A stretch of 16,877 nt of DNA from Opitutales bacterium (GCA_028704125.1 JAQVLM010000014.1:1-16877), one strand, 5' to 3'. Positions 5,738 through 14,368 are shown, numbered from the stretch's first letter. Numbers and translations: made by a program. Notes: generated from the sequence alone by a model not told the origin.

Positions 5738-7543
5738 ATGAATATTCTCGGAGCCATTGATCCCAAACCCGTCCCCGCGCTGCTAAAAATTCCAGTGCGT
5801 TACTATTTTTTCACTGGAAAAGGTGGTGTGGGCAAGACTTCGCTAGCCTCGGCTACTGCTTTGGCTTTTGCCAGTATGGGGAAACCCACGCTTCTTGTCA
5901 GCACCGATCCGGCATCAAATCTGGACGAGGTTCTTGGTTTGGAGTTGGGTCGTGAACCTCGTGCTGTTCCCGGAATTGACAATCTTTTCGCCTTGAACAT
6001 CGAACCCGATTCGGCGGCTGCGGCTTACCGGGAGCGAATGGTTGGGCCAATGCGGGGAATTCTTCCGGAGGCTGCACTGCGGGAAATGGAAGAGCAGTTT
6101 TCGGGTGCATGTACGATGGAAATTGCAGCGTTCGACGAGTTCACCGGGTTTCTAGGTGGAGACAGCGCCGCAGCATTCGACCACATTATTTTCGATACCG
6201 CGCCCACGGGCCACACCCTTCGCTTGATGGCTCTCTCTCAGGCATGGACCAGTTTCCTCAACAACAACACCAGCGGTAGCTCATGTCTGGGTCCGCTGGC
6301 GGGTTTGGAGAAGCAACGTGAGCTTTACGCTCAAGCAGTGGGGACGCTTAAGGATGCTGATCGAACCCGTGTGATACTTGTTGCAAGGGCGCAGAAAGCT
6401 GCTCTGAAAGAAGCCCGCCGGACATGGGCTGAACTGCATGATCTTGGAATTGGAAACCAGAGTCTGGCGATCAACGGTTGGTTCGTTCCCTCCGAACTGG
6501 AAGACCCTGTTGCCCGTCGTTGGTCCGAGAGGCAGGCGACAGCCTTGGAATCTGAGGCTGATTTTCTTCGGTCCCTGACCGTCTATGTGGCTCCGTTGTT
6601 ACCCTATAATCTGGTCGGTCTGGAAGCATTGAAATCCTTTTTTGAATCCAGTCCAACTGTGATGGAAAAGCCGGAAACAAGCATCGATTTACATTTTCTG
6701 GATGGGCTTGGGGTTTTGGCAGACCGTATCGTTACTAAAGGCAAAGGTGTTGTTCTGACCATGGGCAAGGGCGGTGTTGGAAAAACTACTGTAGCCGCTG
6801 CACTGGGACTTGCTCTGGCAGAGCGAGGGGCGAAGGTTCATCTTTCCACGACAGATCCCGCCGCCCATCTTGTGGATGCTCTTGGCGGGGCGACTGGATT
6901 TTTTTCGGTGGATCGAATTGATCCCAAAGCCGAGACGAAAGCCTATGTCGAGGAGGTTATGTCGCAACAGCCATCGGACCTCGATCCCGAGAGTCGGGCG
7001 TTGCTCGAAGAGGATCTTCGTTCGCCTTGTACCGAGGAGATTGCGGTCTTCCGTGCGTTTGCGAGAACGGTAGCGCGGGGCGAAGACGGATTCGTGGTGT
7101 TGGATACCGCCCCAACTGGTCACACATTGCTTTTACTTGACGCATCCGAAGCTTATCACCGAGAACTGGGCCGTCAGAGTCGAACAACCAAGCATTCGGA
7201 GGCAATAGAAAAGCTGCTTCCCAGATTGCGCGATCCGGACTTCAGCCGGGTCATTCTTGTGACGTTGCCGGAAGCAACGCCAGTTCATGAAGCTGCAGCG
7301 CTGCAGGCAGATCTACGCCGGGCTGGCATCGAGCCATACGCCTGGGTCATCAATCAAAGCCTGGCCGGAGTTGCTACCAGAGATCCTCTTCTGGCATCCC
7401 GTGGTCGGACAGAGATTCCATACATAAGGGAGGTTCTCGAAAAGCATTCTGGAGGCGCTGCCTATGGCATCGACTGGTGCCCTGTCGACCCGGTTGGTAT
7501 CAATGGGCTTAACTACCTCGTCAAAGGTGATGTCGATAGCTGA
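5738..7543 (+). CDS. arsA: ArsA arsenite-stimulated ATPase (two-half form)
   Basis: A 601-residue duplicated P-loop ATPase that energises arsenite efflux at the inner face of the membrane. Both halves carry Walker A motifs GKGGVGKT (residues 27-34 and 343-350) and the DTAPTGHT signal-transduction motif (153-160 and 456-463). The three arsenite-binding cysteines of the family are all present: Cys125 in SGACTMEIAAFDEF, Cys183 in SSCLGPLAGL and Cys431 in SPCTEEIAVFRAFA. A linker of about 40 residues near 300-335 joins the halves. It follows arsD. The genes further downstream encode arsC and ACR3, so this ArsA probably serves an ACR3 pump rather than ArsB. No Shine-Dalgarno site is seen, and the leader is AT-rich. 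Confidence 0.97.
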   Translation: MNILGAIDPKPVPALLKIPVRYYFFTGKGGVGKTSLASATALAFASMGKPTLLVSTDPASNLDEVLGLELGREPRAVPGIDNLFALNIEPDSAAAAYRERMVGPMRGILPEAALREMEEQFSGACTMEIAAFDEFTGFLGGDSAAAFDHIIFDTAPTGHTLRLMALSQAWTSFLNNNTSGSSCLGPLAGLEKQRELYAQAVGTLKDADRTRVILVARAQKAALKEARRTWAELHDLGIGNQSLAINGWFVPSELEDPVARRWSERQATALESEADFLRSLTVYVAPLLPYNLVGLEALKSFFESSPTVMEKPETSIDLHFLDGLGVLADRIVTKGKGVVLTMGKGGVGKTTVAAALGLALAERGAKVHLSTTDPAAHLVDALGGATGFFSVDRIDPKAETKAYVEEVMSQQPSDLDPESRALLEEDLRSPCTEEIAVFRAFARTVARGEDGFVVLDTAPTGHTLLLLDASEAYHRELGRQSRTTKHSEAIEKLLPRLRDPDFSRVILVTLPEATPVHEAAALQADLRRAGIEPYAWVINQSLAGVATRDPLLASRGRTEIPYIREVLEKHSGGAAYGIDWCPVDPVGINGLNYLVKGDVDS

Positions 7544-7567
7544 ACACAAACAACCAATATGAGCTGA

Positions 7568-7576
7568 TGGTATAAT
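7568..7576 (+). promoter_or_regulatory. Possible internal extended -10 promoter
   Basis: TGG followed by TATAAT (7571-7576) is a consensus extended -10 in the 55-bp gap between arsA and the FmdB-like gene. It is followed by an AT-rich run of AATA/TAAA units that reaches almost to the next ATG. No matching -35 box is obvious. It could give extra expression of the small protein, arsC and acr3, but chance in an AT-rich gap is possible. Confidence 0.3.
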
Positions 7577-7598
7577 AAAATAAATAAATAAAAGTAAT

Positions 7599-7811
7599 AT
7601 GATCACCTACGTTTATGAATCCATACCTGAAAAAAGTGATATTGAACCAGAGCTGTTCGAAATTCAGCAGAGCATACATGATGTGCCACTGACCAAGCAT
7701 CCGGAAACTGGCAAGCCCATCCGTCGGGTCATTCTTGGCGGCTATGGTGTATTGAGCAAAACTACACCTTCGGCTTCAGGCAACTGCGGTCCAGGTTGTT
7801 GCTGCGGATAA
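7599..7811 (+). CDS. Small FmdB-like protein with Cys-rich tail
   Basis: A 70-residue protein. Its order of segments resembles the FmdB small zinc-ribbon family: YVYES at the start, FEIQQSIHDVPLT in the middle, then RRVILGGYG. However, the four zinc-ribbon cysteines are missing. The positions where CxxC pairs would sit read PEKSDIEPELFE and HPETGKPIRRV. Instead the extreme C-terminus is NCGPGCCCG (Cys63, Cys67, Cys68, Cys69), a likely soft-metal or arsenite ligand. It lies between arsA and arsC, 13 nt before arsC, so it is probably part of the resistance operon. Possible roles are an arsenite scavenger, a donor to ACR3 or ArsA, or a regulator. Family assignment is moderate and function is inferred. 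Confidence 0.75.
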   Translation: MITYVYESIPEKSDIEPELFEIQQSIHDVPLTKHPETGKPIRRVILGGYGVLSKTTPSASGNCGPGCCCG

Positions 7812-7824
7812 CAAGGAGTATTAC

Positions 7825-8259
7825 ATGAAAAAAACCAAAACACTTATTCTTTGCACCGGAAACTCATGTCGAAGCCACATGGCGGAGGGTATTCTCCGGC
7901 ACGTGGCGGGCGATCTGTTTGAGGTGTTCAGTGCCGGTTCAAAACCGGCTGGATACGTGCATCCATTGGCGATCGAAGTGCTCAATGAGATTGGCATTGA
8001 TATCTCCGGGCACCGTTCAAAACACCTGGACGAGTTTCTGAATGCGGGGATCGATACCGTGATCACCGTCTGTGACCATGCCAACGAATCCTGTCCGGTA
8101 TTTCCGGGGAAGGTGCTGCGTCACCACTACGGGTTTGATGATCCCCCGAAAGCCGCCCGCCCGGGCGAATCCGAAATCGATGCCTTCCGTCGCATTCGCG
8201 ATCAGATCCGCATGGTATTTGAAGCTTATGCGGATGGATACAGGGATGCAGTTGCCTGA
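7825..8259 (+). CDS. arsC: ArsC arsenate reductase, thioredoxin-coupled (LMW phosphatase fold)
   Basis: A 144-residue enzyme reducing arsenate to arsenite. The P-loop is LCTGNSCRS (catalytic Cys10, Arg16). The disulfide-relay cysteines are Cys83 and Cys90 in TVCDHANESCPVFPG, and the general acid is in FDDPPKA (Asp105/Asp106). This is the pattern of the pI258-type, thioredoxin-dependent family rather than the glutaredoxin-dependent one. A good Shine-Dalgarno site (AAGGAG, about 6 nt before the ATG) is present, unlike at most genes of the operon. A thioredoxin system is needed for turnover, and the thioredoxin-like proteins of the divergent operon are possible but unproven partners. Confidence 0.96.
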   Translation: MKKTKTLILCTGNSCRSHMAEGILRHVAGDLFEVFSAGSKPAGYVHPLAIEVLNEIGIDISGHRSKHLDEFLNAGIDTVITVCDHANESCPVFPGKVLRHHYGFDDPPKAARPGESEIDAFRRIRDQIRMVFEAYADGYRDAVA

Positions 8260-8409
8260 AAACCATCGCGAGGATGGCCCTAATCCCCGTGACAAAGCCG
8301 GCAAATTTCCGCCTAGCCAAGCCGGAGGTCTGGACCCGAAGCGGGTTAACGGGATCGATTCCTGTGAATTAGGCAAAACCACAAATAAGTGACCCGGAAT
8401 CTTTGTATT

Positions 8410-9600
8410 ATGAGTGAATCTGTAGCCATAAAAATGTCCCTTCTGGATCGTTTCCTGACGGTCTGGATTTTCGTTGCCATGGCGCTTGGCGTGGCAATCG
8501 GATATTTTCTCATCTCCGATCCAGAGCGGTTTTTCGCGCCCGTCACCGTGGGGACAACCAATCTGCTGATCGCGTCCGGTTTGATCCTGATGATGTATCC
8601 ACCGCTCGCGAAGGTGAAGTATGAGCAGATGCCGAAGGTCTTTTCCAATACGAGAATCCTCGGGATCTCGCTGCTGCAGAACTGGATCGTTGGTCCGCTG
8701 ATGATGTTCGCCTTGGCCGCCACCTTTCTTCATGACAAACCGGAATACATGGTGGGCCTGATTCTGGTGGGCATCGCACGATGCATCGCCATGGTGCTCG
8801 TCTGGAATCAGCTGGCCAAGGGAAACTCGGAATACTGTGCGGGGTTGGTGGCATTCAACAGTGTCTTCCAGATTCTCTTATTCGGAGTCTACGCATGGGT
8901 ATTCATCACTTGGTTGCCGGGCATGATTGGAATTGATCTGTCGACGGTTCAAGGCATCGGAGGGAAAACGGTGACGGATGTGACGATCGGCGAGATTTTC
9001 ATCAGCGTGATGATCTATCTCGGTATTCCGTTTGCAGCGGGGATTCTCAGCCGGGTCATCTTGATTCCGCTCAAAGGACATGAATGGTATGATCGGAAGT
9101 TCATTCCAACCATATCCCCGATAACCCTGATCGCGTTGCTCTTCACGATCGTGGTGATGTTCATGTTCAAGGGTGACACCATCGTGAAGCTTCCACTCGA
9201 TGTGCTGCGGATTGCTGTGCCGCTGACCTGCTATTTCATCGTGATGTTTGTCGTCAGTTTCTTCACGGGCAAACTGGCCGGTGCCGATTATTCGAGGAGT
9301 GCAACGCTCGCCTTCACAGCGGCCGGCAATAACTTCGAGCTCGCGATCGCGGTTGCCATTGCCGTATTCGGGGTCGCCTCGAGTGTGGCGTTCACCACGG
9401 TGGTCGGTCCGCTCATTGAAGTGCCCGTGCTGATCGGACTTGTTCACGTTGCTCTCTGGTTCCGCAGGAGGTTCTTTCCGCAAGCGGTTATCGAGGAAGT
9501 GAAGTTCAACGGGATCGAATCCTTGTCAGACAAAGACCGGGCATTTTTCGAGAGCGCAGCCTGTCGCGCTACGCGTCAGGCAAGCACCGCAGCCGAATGA
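8410..9600 (+). CDS. acr3: ACR3-family arsenite efflux permease
   Basis: A ten-helix arsenite/H+ exchanger, 396 residues from this start. The essential cysteine in the fourth segment is seen in VGIARCIAMVLVWNQLAKG (Cys125 here), and the conserved glutamate is in AAGNNFELAIAVAIAVFG (Glu310). The GPLIEVPVLI motif near the C-terminus is also typical. The frame opens upstream at a GTG (8389), but MSESVAIK followed by SLLDRFLTVW fits ACR3 N-termini better, so the ATG at 8410 is chosen; no strong Shine-Dalgarno site separates the two. It is the last gene of the operon, 150 nt after arsC, and its stop codon marks an abrupt change in gene content. Confidence 0.95.
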   Translation: MSESVAIKMSLLDRFLTVWIFVAMALGVAIGYFLISDPERFFAPVTVGTTNLLIASGLILMMYPPLAKVKYEQMPKVFSNTRILGISLLQNWIVGPLMMFALAATFLHDKPEYMVGLILVGIARCIAMVLVWNQLAKGNSEYCAGLVAFNSVFQILLFGVYAWVFITWLPGMIGIDLSTVQGIGGKTVTDVTIGEIFISVMIYLGIPFAAGILSRVILIPLKGHEWYDRKFIPTISPITLIALLFTIVVMFMFKGDTIVKLPLDVLRIAVPLTCYFIVMFVVSFFTGKLAGADYSRSATLAFTAAGNNFELAIAVAIAVFGVASSVAFTTVVGPLIEVPVLIGLVHVALWFRRRFFPQAVIEEVKFNGIESLSDKDRAFFESAACRATRQASTAAE

Positions 9601-9711
9601 CACAGGCCGACTGGAACGTGTCGCAGTCTCCCAGACCCGGTAATCTGCGATGAGGGAAGACGAGAGCCCGAGGAGCCCCGGTGCGAGATGGATCCAGGCG
9701 AGACGTTTCAT
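9526..9711 (-). pseudogene. 5' fragment of a secreted-protein gene abutting acr3
   Basis: Starting 10 nt after the stop of the large minus-strand gene, an ATG opens a convincing signal peptide: MKRLAWIHLAPGLLGLSSS followed by LIADYRVW, with a basic start, hydrophobic core and a plausible cleavage site after LIA. The codons are G/C-ending up to about base 9601. There the frame runs antisense into the acr3 3' end, turns into unlikely Cys/Arg-rich sequence and stops at 9526. The best reading is the first 35-40 codons of a secreted protein whose remainder was lost when the arsenic genes joined here. It could instead be a chance ORF. Confidence 0.35.
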
Positions 9712-9721
9712 GGCGGGGATA

Positions 9722-12700
9722 CTATGGTTGAGATGGTGGCGACACTGCATCGAGTTTTTGGCACCCGAAGAATGCCCCGGTTTGGATGGTCTCGAGCCCG
9801 GCGGGAAGGATCACGCTCTCCAGATTTCCAGCGCCTGCAAAGGCCCACGGGCCAATGGTCGTGACCGATTCAGGAACCGTGAAACTCAGGTTTGAAATCG
9901 CAGGAGGGTAGAGTCTGAGTGTCTTTGCGTCCTTTGAATACAGGACACCTCCGTTGGCGCTGAAGGATGGATTGGACGCTGCGACTGTGACTTGTGCAAG
10001 GCGCTGACACCCGATGAAGGCCGTGGGATCCAGCGAGGTGAGGCTTGCGGGTAGATAGAGGTGCGTGAGGTTGGGCACCCATGCAAATGCCTGTTCTTCT
10101 ATGGATTGCACTCCCTCTGCCAATATCAACATCGCCAGATTGGAACAGTTGGAAAAGGCGTTGGATCCGATTTCCCGCACCGATGATGGAATGGAGACGG
10201 AGATGACATCCGATCGGCCCATAAATGCCTGAGCCTCGATCCGCCTAACGGGCTTTCCGTTGATGGTCCCGGGAATCTCAAGTGCTGCAACCGCTCCTTT
10301 GATCCCCGTGAGGGTGATTTCGGTTGAGGTTTCGCTGTAGTTAAAGGTCTGGGCTGCGTCAGGAAACCATGGAACAGGGTTGCCCGTGAGGTGCCATGTG
10401 ACAAGCTGGCCGGGATACATGTCGAGCGAGATCGAATTCGAATCATCCACTGTAACCGTCTGGCCGCCAACAGCAGTTTTGATGGTTCCCCCCGAGTATG
10501 GGAATGTGATGCGAGCCGCTAGCTTGTCGTGGAATCCGATGTTGATTGCGGCGATCCAGATGCCGTTGCCAGGGGTGATAATGCGTCGCATGATAATGTG
10601 GGGATCGCTGGTGTACCCATCAACCGTGTCCATGGGGAGTGCGGGGAGTGCGAGGAAGTTTGCATTGAATGCACGGGCGTATCCCGGGAATCCACGATTG
10701 AAGATGTTTGAGGACAAGTAGCCCATGTAGTAGGGATTGCCCAATGCGAGTGCCCTCGCTTCAGCAAGCATGGAGTAGGGACCGTGTGCTTCCATGTTGG
10801 CGACATAGTAGCCGGCGATCCGGTTTCCCATGCCATCCCAGGCATCGGAATGGTCATTGGTGTTGTTTTCATTGAGGCTGAAGTGGCGGATCATTGCCAG
10901 TCCCGTGCCATTCTGATAGGCCTCCATCCATTCGGGCTTTGCCACTGAATAGAGTTTGTTCATGACATAGGTCATGTACACGTTCGGGGTGTCTTTGTAG
11001 TTCAGTGGATCGCCCCTCGGGTGTGTGTGCCCCCATTCCGCTCCTTCCACGTTGGATCGCTCCCTTTCCATTGCCTCGAAATGCAGGTTTTCCTCCACGG
11101 CACGTCGGAACGGATAGGAAATCGAGTTCGTTCCCGGAAGTTTGTCCTGCCAGTATTCCGGCTCCTCGCTGATCATGCGAACGGGTTTGTTTGGATGCAC
11201 CACACCGGGTTCCGAGTAATCCCAAGTATAAAGCACCAGCGCACCATCGCCGAGGTATTGCCGAAGGTAGTCCCGAACTGCGGTGAGGAATGCCTTGCGC
11301 TGATCCCTCCACCAACTGAAGTAGTCATTGTAAAGGGCACTGTTCGTCTTCAGGGCATCCTTGCTGGGCACGGAGATTCCTTTCGCAGCGGCATAACGGG
11401 CCCGTGTTGCGTCCGCGAAACTGATCGGGAAATCGGATATACGTGGCCGTATCCACGCTCCAAGGAAGTTCAGGTTGCGGGCCGCATCGAGTTCGGTGTC
11501 TTCGTCAAATGCGGTTGCCAGGTTGTGCAGATTGGGATGTCCATCCACGCTGCCCGCAGCGCTTACCGGGAGTGCCCGGAGCGTCCCCGAAGGCTCGCTG
11601 CTCAGCCGTCCGGTGATGAGAAACTGGGTCACATTGGTAAAGGATGCGCCAGTCCGCAGGATCAGGTAACGCCCTTTTGGGGTGATTTCCTGGGCGGGCT
11701 GCAGGGAGGTGTCCTGAGTCCACACACTATTATCCCGATTCTGCACTTTCGTCACGAAATTCAGGGCAGGTTCTGCGATAGCTGAGGCAGGAGTGGCTTG
11801 ATTCTGGAAATCCTGCCAGTTGTTGTGCCAAAAAACTTCGGCGTAAGGAGTGGCTGGACCTCCCGACCATTTACGGGAACGGGTCCATGTTCCCCGTATG
11901 CGAAGATTTGCCCAGTCTGTGCCGAGATCAATGTATCCAGTCCCAGTTCCCGACACGGTTGTCGGGGCAGGAGCGGTCATTGGCAGTGGAATGGGTGCTG
12001 CCCCCGCACGTTGATCAACGATCGTGCACTCGAGCACGCGCTTGAATTCTGTGAGAGCATCCGGATCCGTGACGTCGATGTTGCGCTCTTCGGTCCACCC
12101 AATGAAGGTATAAGTGTCTGTTGCCCAAGCGGAGGATGGGTCGGGTTCCTTGTAGAGCGGCCGGGCCCTGCGTTTCTTGCCCAAGCCTTGAAGCTCCGGA
12201 TTGTCGTTGCTGGCCGTACCTCCACTGTATTCGTAGTAGGGAAGGATGCTCAGCTCCGGAAAATCCCGGTTCAGCATGGTCAGGGTTCTTGTCCAACGGT
12301 CAGGAAACCTCGAGGCGGTGTACCAGTTAGGGTATTTGCTGGAATCCCAGCCCTGCACGTGCCCAAACTCGAGCATGTCGGTTGCAAAGGTGTTCATTCC
12401 CAAAAACTTGAGGCGTTGAGCGCGGTTTTTGTACCAGTCCACATCGTCCACGCATCCGTAGAGGGCAGGGTCTGAATGTCCCACCGCTCCGTCACTCATT
12501 TCTTCGCGCCAGAACATGTGACGGCGGGGAAGCCCTTGTGGAAGGATCAGAGGTTGATCGTAGGACCGGGAGTTTTTAACTTTGTAGAGAGCCACCCTTG
12601 CCACAGCCATGCCTTGGCCTTTGGGGCCTTGATACTGGGGTTGCTGAACAAAGGTCACCCAAAACCCGTTTGTCGCAGGTTCAGTGCGCTGGCTTTCCCA

Positions 12701-14368
12701 TGGGCTTTGTGTGTTCGAATCCCTCGGGATTCCGAATTCGACCACTCTGTCGTGCAGGTGGAAGAACTGTTGCCACGTCTGCCATGCGCCAGTGAAACCG
12801 TAGTTGAGGGATTCATTGATCATGGAAACATATCTGGGCTGCACCGAGTCCCCGGATGCCTTGCCTGTGGCAAATCCGAGCCGGGTCTCATCGCCGGTAT
12901 TGATGATCACAAAGGTTCGGTCCACATCATCCGGGTAGTCCATCATGAGCAGGTAGGCTGCGCCGGGTTCCAGGTTCTTTCCCACGCCCATCTTGTAGGC
13001 GAAGTAGTTGGTCTCGGATGCGGTGTTTTTGAGCACACGGGCATTTCTTCCGAGGATCTGGCGCACTTCGATGTCGGCAGCACGGAACTCCCTATAGATG
13101 GATGCATTGGGTGTCTGCCCACAATGGATTTCCTCAACCAATTCAAGATCGGCGGGGTTGAACACCTGAGGTTGCGGTATTGTCAACACCGGGGTGGTAT
13201 CAGGCGGGGAAAGAAGATCGATCGGGTCATTGTTCCCTGGATCCTGCGGGTTATCGCCTTCCTGAACATATCCATAGAACAGGTATTCCTGGGGACGGTT
13301 GCTCATGCCTGAGGCTCCTTTCATCATCAGATATCTGGCCTTTGGCACCAACGGAGAAGACTGGAAATCGTGATTCCTGACCCATCTGGCCTGATCATGG
13401 GATACGAGATTCTCGCAATTCATATTCAGACGGGTTTCAACCAAACCTGAGTCGTTGACCGAGTCGGTTTCGTCATCCCACCAGATCTGGTCGAAGCCCA
13501 ACTGGAGTCCGCTTCCCCACGCATTGAAGAGGATCCAGGTTTCCGTTATGGCTAACCGGTTCCAGTCCGGTCCAAAATCGATATATCCGATCCGCCCGGC
13601 AAATGATGGAACGCTTTCGCCTGCCGAGAGCCCCTCCGGATACCCGCCTTGGTCATTCCATGTGACCGATCCGTCAAATGCGCGCGAAAGATCCATCCAA
13701 TCGCTACCGCCAGCCGTTCCGGCAGCATGGGGAACGATGATCTTTGCTTCGGACACCGAGCCGGTGAAACAGAGTTCCAGCATTCTTTCGGAAACGATAC
13801 TTCCGGTTTTGACGATGAGGAAACGTCTCAAGGGAACCATGGGTGACGCATTGCCGGTTCCATTCCATTCGAGCGTCCACTGAGGGTTTGACAAGGGGGA
13901 TGGCAGTAGGGACGCTCCGATTGGGAGACCATTCTCAACAACTGCTTCGGGGAGGCTCGAAACGGATGCCTCATTGCTCCACCACATCCCTTCGAACCCC
14001 GGGTTCTCGGTGGCTGGTCCGGTCGAATAAAGGGTCCAAATTCGGGAAATGCGTAGTTTTGCGAAATCCGCTCCGAAATCAATGTAGCCATAGCGGTTGG
14101 ATGTTGCCGGCATGGCTTGCCCTCCGGAGTTGCCCTCCGGAACCCCGTTCGCAGGGCTCAGGGCTGGGGCGCTGTCAAACAAGCGCTGAAATGCGAACGA
14201 CGCACTGCCACTCGCTGCGCCGGACCCGACTGGAATTACGGCTTCGGTAGCGATGCAGGAGGTCCCGATCAAGAGCATGAGGAGGGCCGACAATGATTTG
14301 AATAGAGAAGTGCCTCGGTTGGTGTTACCAGTGAAAATCTTATTGGAGGGTGTTTTTTTGAGTAGCAT
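9722..14368 (-). CDS. Large secreted multi-domain protein: discoidin-like modules, glycosidase-like barrel, BspA-like repeats
   Basis: A 1548-residue protein. A long signal peptide (about 1-43, core SLSALLMLLIG) is followed by two F5/8-type-C-like modules (about 44-205 and 210-370), each with a GYIDFG motif, a paired WW and a closing RFLIVK/RYLMMK strand. After a spacer, a probable catalytic region starts near 610 (HMFWREEM, LKFLGMNTFATDMLEFGH, LSILPYYEYSGG) and resumes after 960 (NLNFLGAWIRPRISDF, LVLYTWDYSEPG, EWGHTHPRGD). Its strand-acid pattern looks like a TIM-barrel glycosidase of no recognised family. A third discoidin-like segment (about 788-958) is nested within it. A beta-sandwich-like stretch (1260-1330) and five or so BspA-like LRR_5 units (1340-1540) close the protein. 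It ends abruptly in SPPSQP just inside an LRR unit. The role may be polysaccharide binding and breakdown outside the cell (inference). Confidence 0.8.
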   Translation of the reverse strand: MLLKKTPSNKIFTGNTNRGTSLFKSLSALLMLLIGTSCIATEAVIPVGSGAASGSASFAFQRLFDSAPALSPANGVPEGNSGGQAMPATSNRYGYIDFGADFAKLRISRIWTLYSTGPATENPGFEGMWWSNEASVSSLPEAVVENGLPIGASLLPSPLSNPQWTLEWNGTGNASPMVPLRRFLIVKTGSIVSERMLELCFTGSVSEAKIIVPHAAGTAGGSDWMDLSRAFDGSVTWNDQGGYPEGLSAGESVPSFAGRIGYIDFGPDWNRLAITETWILFNAWGSGLQLGFDQIWWDDETDSVNDSGLVETRLNMNCENLVSHDQARWVRNHDFQSSPLVPKARYLMMKGASGMSNRPQEYLFYGYVQEGDNPQDPGNNDPIDLLSPPDTTPVLTIPQPQVFNPADLELVEEIHCGQTPNASIYREFRAADIEVRQILGRNARVLKNTASETNYFAYKMGVGKNLEPGAAYLLMMDYPDDVDRTFVIINTGDETRLGFATGKASGDSVQPRYVSMINESLNYGFTGAWQTWQQFFHLHDRVVEFGIPRDSNTQSPWESQRTEPATNGFWVTFVQQPQYQGPKGQGMAVARVALYKVKNSRSYDQPLILPQGLPRRHMFWREEMSDGAVGHSDPALYGCVDDVDWYKNRAQRLKFLGMNTFATDMLEFGHVQGWDSSKYPNWYTASRFPDRWTRTLTMLNRDFPELSILPYYEYSGGTASNDNPELQGLGKKRRARPLYKEPDPSSAWATDTYTFIGWTEERNIDVTDPDALTEFKRVLECTIVDQRAGAAPIPLPMTAPAPTTVSGTGTGYIDLGTDWANLRIRGTWTRSRKWSGGPATPYAEVFWHNNWQDFQNQATPASAIAEPALNFVTKVQNRDNSVWTQDTSLQPAQEITPKGRYLILRTGASFTNVTQFLITGRLSSEPSGTLRALPVSAAGSVDGHPNLHNLATAFDEDTELDAARNLNFLGAWIRPRISDFPISFADATRARYAAAKGISVPSKDALKTNSALYNDYFSWWRDQRKAFLTAVRDYLRQYLGDGALVLYTWDYSEPGVVHPNKPVRMISEEPEYWQDKLPGTNSISYPFRRAVEENLHFEAMERERSNVEGAEWGHTHPRGDPLNYKDTPNVYMTYVMNKLYSVAKPEWMEAYQNGTGLAMIRHFSLNENNTNDHSDAWDGMGNRIAGYYVANMEAHGPYSMLAEARALALGNPYYMGYLSSNIFNRGFPGYARAFNANFLALPALPMDTVDGYTSDPHIIMRRIITPGNGIWIAAINIGFHDKLAARITFPYSGGTIKTAVGGQTVTVDDSNSISLDMYPGQLVTWHLTGNPVPWFPDAAQTFNYSETSTEITLTGIKGAVAALEIPGTINGKPVRRIEAQAFMGRSDVISVSIPSSVREIGSNAFSNCSNLAMLILAEGVQSIEEQAFAWVPNLTHLYLPASLTSLDPTAFIGCQRLAQVTVAASNPSFSANGGVLYSKDAKTLRLYPPAISNLSFTVPESVTTIGPWAFAGAGNLESVILPAGLETIQTGAFFGCQKLDAVSPPSQP
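11495..12007 (-). repeat. Third discoidin-like segment nested in the barrel domain
   Basis: Residues about 788-958 of the large protein. GYIDLGTDWANLRIRGTW matches GYIDFGADFAKLRISRIW and GYIDFGPDWNRLAITETW of the two N-terminal modules. RYLILRTGASF matches RFLIVKTGS and RYLMMKGAS. The segment then ends with PVSAAGSVDGHPNLHNLATA plus FDED, which resembles the start of module 2 (VPHAAGTAGGSDWMDLSRA plus FDGS). So the inserted unit appears shifted in phase relative to the modules. Confidence 0.55.
13259..14239 (-). repeat. Two tandem discoidin-like modules of the large secreted protein
   Basis: Residues 44-205 and 210-370. Shared landmarks in order are an AAG/SGAASG start, an acidic loop (AFDG in the second), GYIDFG followed by D[FW]..L.I...W, a WW pair, a [PL]L[RVP] turn with R[FY]L, and a final [FL][TY]G strand. 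The protein repeats are diverged, and no long identical DNA repeat was seen. Confidence 0.6.

Noticed and set aside
7577..7595. AATA/TAAA short tandem run before the FmdB-like gene
   Set aside because: Looks like a normal AT-rich leader; too short and irregular to be called a functional repeat.
8266..8280. Hairpin CCATC-GCGAG-GATGG after arsC
   Set aside because: Only a 5-bp stem with no T-run; too weak to call a terminator or attenuator.
8389..8409. GTG start for acr3 seven codons upstream
   Set aside because: No better ribosome site and an unusual N-terminus; the ATG at 8410 matches the family better, though the GTG is not excluded.
8017..8733. A 238-codon minus-strand frame across the arsC-acr3 gap
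   Set aside because: The product is strongly charged and featureless and covers the well-identified arsC and acr3 coding sequence on the other strand.
11021..13312. Three long plus-strand open frames (254, 225 and 278 codons) opposite the large secreted gene
   Set aside because: They are shadows of a GC-rich gene: no recognisable domains or signal sequences, and the minus-strand frame is continuous with repeated modules.
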